Assembly (NCBI RefSeq): GCF_001649575.2
Contig: NC_051448.1
Location: 18,329,358 to 18,393,357 of the forward strand
Length of the DNA stretch: 64,000 nucleotides
Source: Kryptolebias marmoratus
Taxonomy: Eukaryota; Chordata; Actinopteri; Cyprinodontiformes; Rivulidae
Direction: 5' to 3'
Shown piece after piece: positions 62,500 to 64,000 of this stretch (position 1 is the stretch's first letter; each line of letters starts with the position of its first letter). A program made the position numbers and the translations under genes. The notes beneath the pieces were generated by a model that worked only from the letters and a program-made list of their open reading frames with translations, was not told the DNA's origin and did no database searches.

Positions 62500-64000
62500 T
62501 TATATCATGGTTTTGTTGAATATTTTCATTTTTAAAGTGTTGTTGACACCTTTCATGTATGCCTACTCTACTTTTTCTTTTCAAAACGCACTAAAGAGAA
62601 GAAAAAAAAACAACAGCCTCCCATTGTCTTCAGTTTGCATTTTTACCACTTGAGGGCAACGAAGACCTTTAAACTAGCAGGGAGTGACAGTTCACCACTT
62701 TTCAAATTATTTCTAATGTGTATGATTGATTTTTTCCCCTTGTCCCTTGACAAAAAACAAAACAAAACATAGACAAGGAATGCACATATTTATATATAAA
62801 AATAAGAAGGTAGAAAAAGATTCAACATGCTCTATGAAAGGGCAAAAATGGGAGTCTGACTCTCGGGTCTACATGTGTTTTGCGGATCTAGAGAAGGCTT
62901 CAAACGTGTTCCTGAAAGCGTTCTGTGCTGCAGAAGTATGTGGTGCCGAGGTGGCTTTTTAGCACTGTAAGCATAACAAGAGCTGTGTCAACATGTTCCA
63001 GGTGCAGGTTGGACTCCCTCCAGGGAGTTTGTGGCGTTCGTGAACAGAAGCTGAAGGTGCAGTCATCCCGAGGAGGGTGGCAGGTTTGGGAACGTCAGCG
63101 TCTGATCTCTGCTTCCTGCAGCTGACATGGTTCTGTTGGTGTTGAGTCATAACCTCCGGCGTGAGCTGGCGAGCTGGGATGACATTTAGCTCCTCTGAAG
63201 CTGTTGTCATCCTCCATGAGAATGTTGGAAGTCGGCTCTCATTCATGTGGTCGCGTGACGAAAGTCGCGTCATTTTTTTTTGTTGTTCTTGTAGCGGCTT
63301 CGTCCGCCGCTTCTCGACACGAGACTCGGGCCGAACTGTTTCTCACAGGTGGTTTGCGCCAAGTGTCGTGTGATTGGTCAGACGTTGTTGTGGGCGTGTT
63401 TATGAGCTTTCATGGAGCCATTTTGCTTCTACTGCTTTGCTGAGAAGCAGCTGGCGGAGGCTGTTAGAAAATACAGCCGTCCCTACAACTGTTCCAACAA
63501 AACAAGGACGGGAGAGTTGAGTATCCGGCGGGAAGAAACCCCTTTTAATGTCGTAGGAGGAGGGAGGAGCTTCTCTGGCGTTCTGATCCGAGTGTCTTGT
63601 GGACGATGATGGTTGTGAGCGAAAACGAACAGCTCGCAACCACGTGGCCGCTTCTCATGGAGTATGCTGGAGCCTTAAGTCTGAGGCTATGGCTCTCAAT
63701 CAGGAGAAGGTGAAATAGTCTCTCCTGGTTAGTGTGAAGTTATATAAAATGTTATATAAAAGTTATATAAAATGTAAGACCATGAAGTTTCTTTTTACCA
63801 GAGTTCAGAGCCCAGAAACAATGTGAAGGATAATAGCTGATGAGATGACGTCATGAAATCCAGGTTGCGGCTCTCCACGAGGAGAATGGAAAAACACTGA
63901 CATGGAAAAAAAACTGATGCTTTGCTTTTCGAGTAACAAAAGTACATCGAACAGGAAGTTCGATTGAGACGTAGGCTGAGTGCTCTGAACTTCGGTAAGG
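62500..64000. other. Intergenic region, no gene seen
   Basis: No recognisable gene. Short open frames on both strands without splice support or known protein. Confidence 0.45.

Overview
The window looks like nuclear DNA of a teleost fish. It holds two recognisable vertebrate genes with compact introns, a near-intact Ty3/gypsy LTR retrotransposon, tRNA-derived SINEs, short inverted-repeat elements and many microsatellites. Species cannot be told from the sequence. Roughly 95% is intronic, intergenic or repeat DNA; bacterial-style features (operons, ribosome binding sites, CRISPR) are not expected and none was seen.

Layout. 1-9.6 kb: calmodulin on the plus strand. Five coding exons (2582-8166) give residues 2-149 of a protein identical to vertebrate calmodulin as I know it; the ATG-only first exon is not convincingly present and probably lies upstream. 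A 3' UTR with several poly(A) signals follows. 9.6-28.9 kb: no gene seen. This stretch holds copies of a terminal-inverted-repeat (TIR) element, a hAT-like MITE, a TTAA-flanked element nested in a TIR element, arrays of a dispersed ~300-bp repeat, and about 1 kb of a degenerate TTTTAGCT-type repeat. 28.9-34.2 kb: a young gypsy element with near-identical LTRs, target-site duplication GAATG, an open gag and an open pol interrupted by an assembly gap. 34.2-53.1 kb: more repeats, a SINE, a decayed Tc1-like remnant, a decayed gypsy pol remnant and one possible spliced transcript start near 48.3-48.75 kb. 53.1-59.2 kb: brms1l on the minus strand, ten coding exons and 324 residues, with a promoter-like cluster just upstream. 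59.5-64 kb: repeats, a THAP-domain-like fragment and another SINE.

The two host genes have unrelated jobs: calmodulin is the universal calcium sensor, and BRMS1L is a subunit of the SIN3-HDAC corepressor. Both human orthologues (CALM1 and BRMS1L) are on chromosome 14, so their proximity fits a calm1-type paralogue, although calmodulin paralogues cannot be separated by protein.

The most interesting host signal is an AT-AC (U12-type) intron of 102 bp in brms1l. It has a matching 5' splice site, branch-point motif and AC end, and a GT-AG gene finder would mis-translate through it. The most interesting repeat signal is the TIR family, whose ends repeatedly carry a perfect CAG|GTAAGA splice donor pointing outwards; one copy sits inside brms1l intron 9 with a donor in the sense direction.
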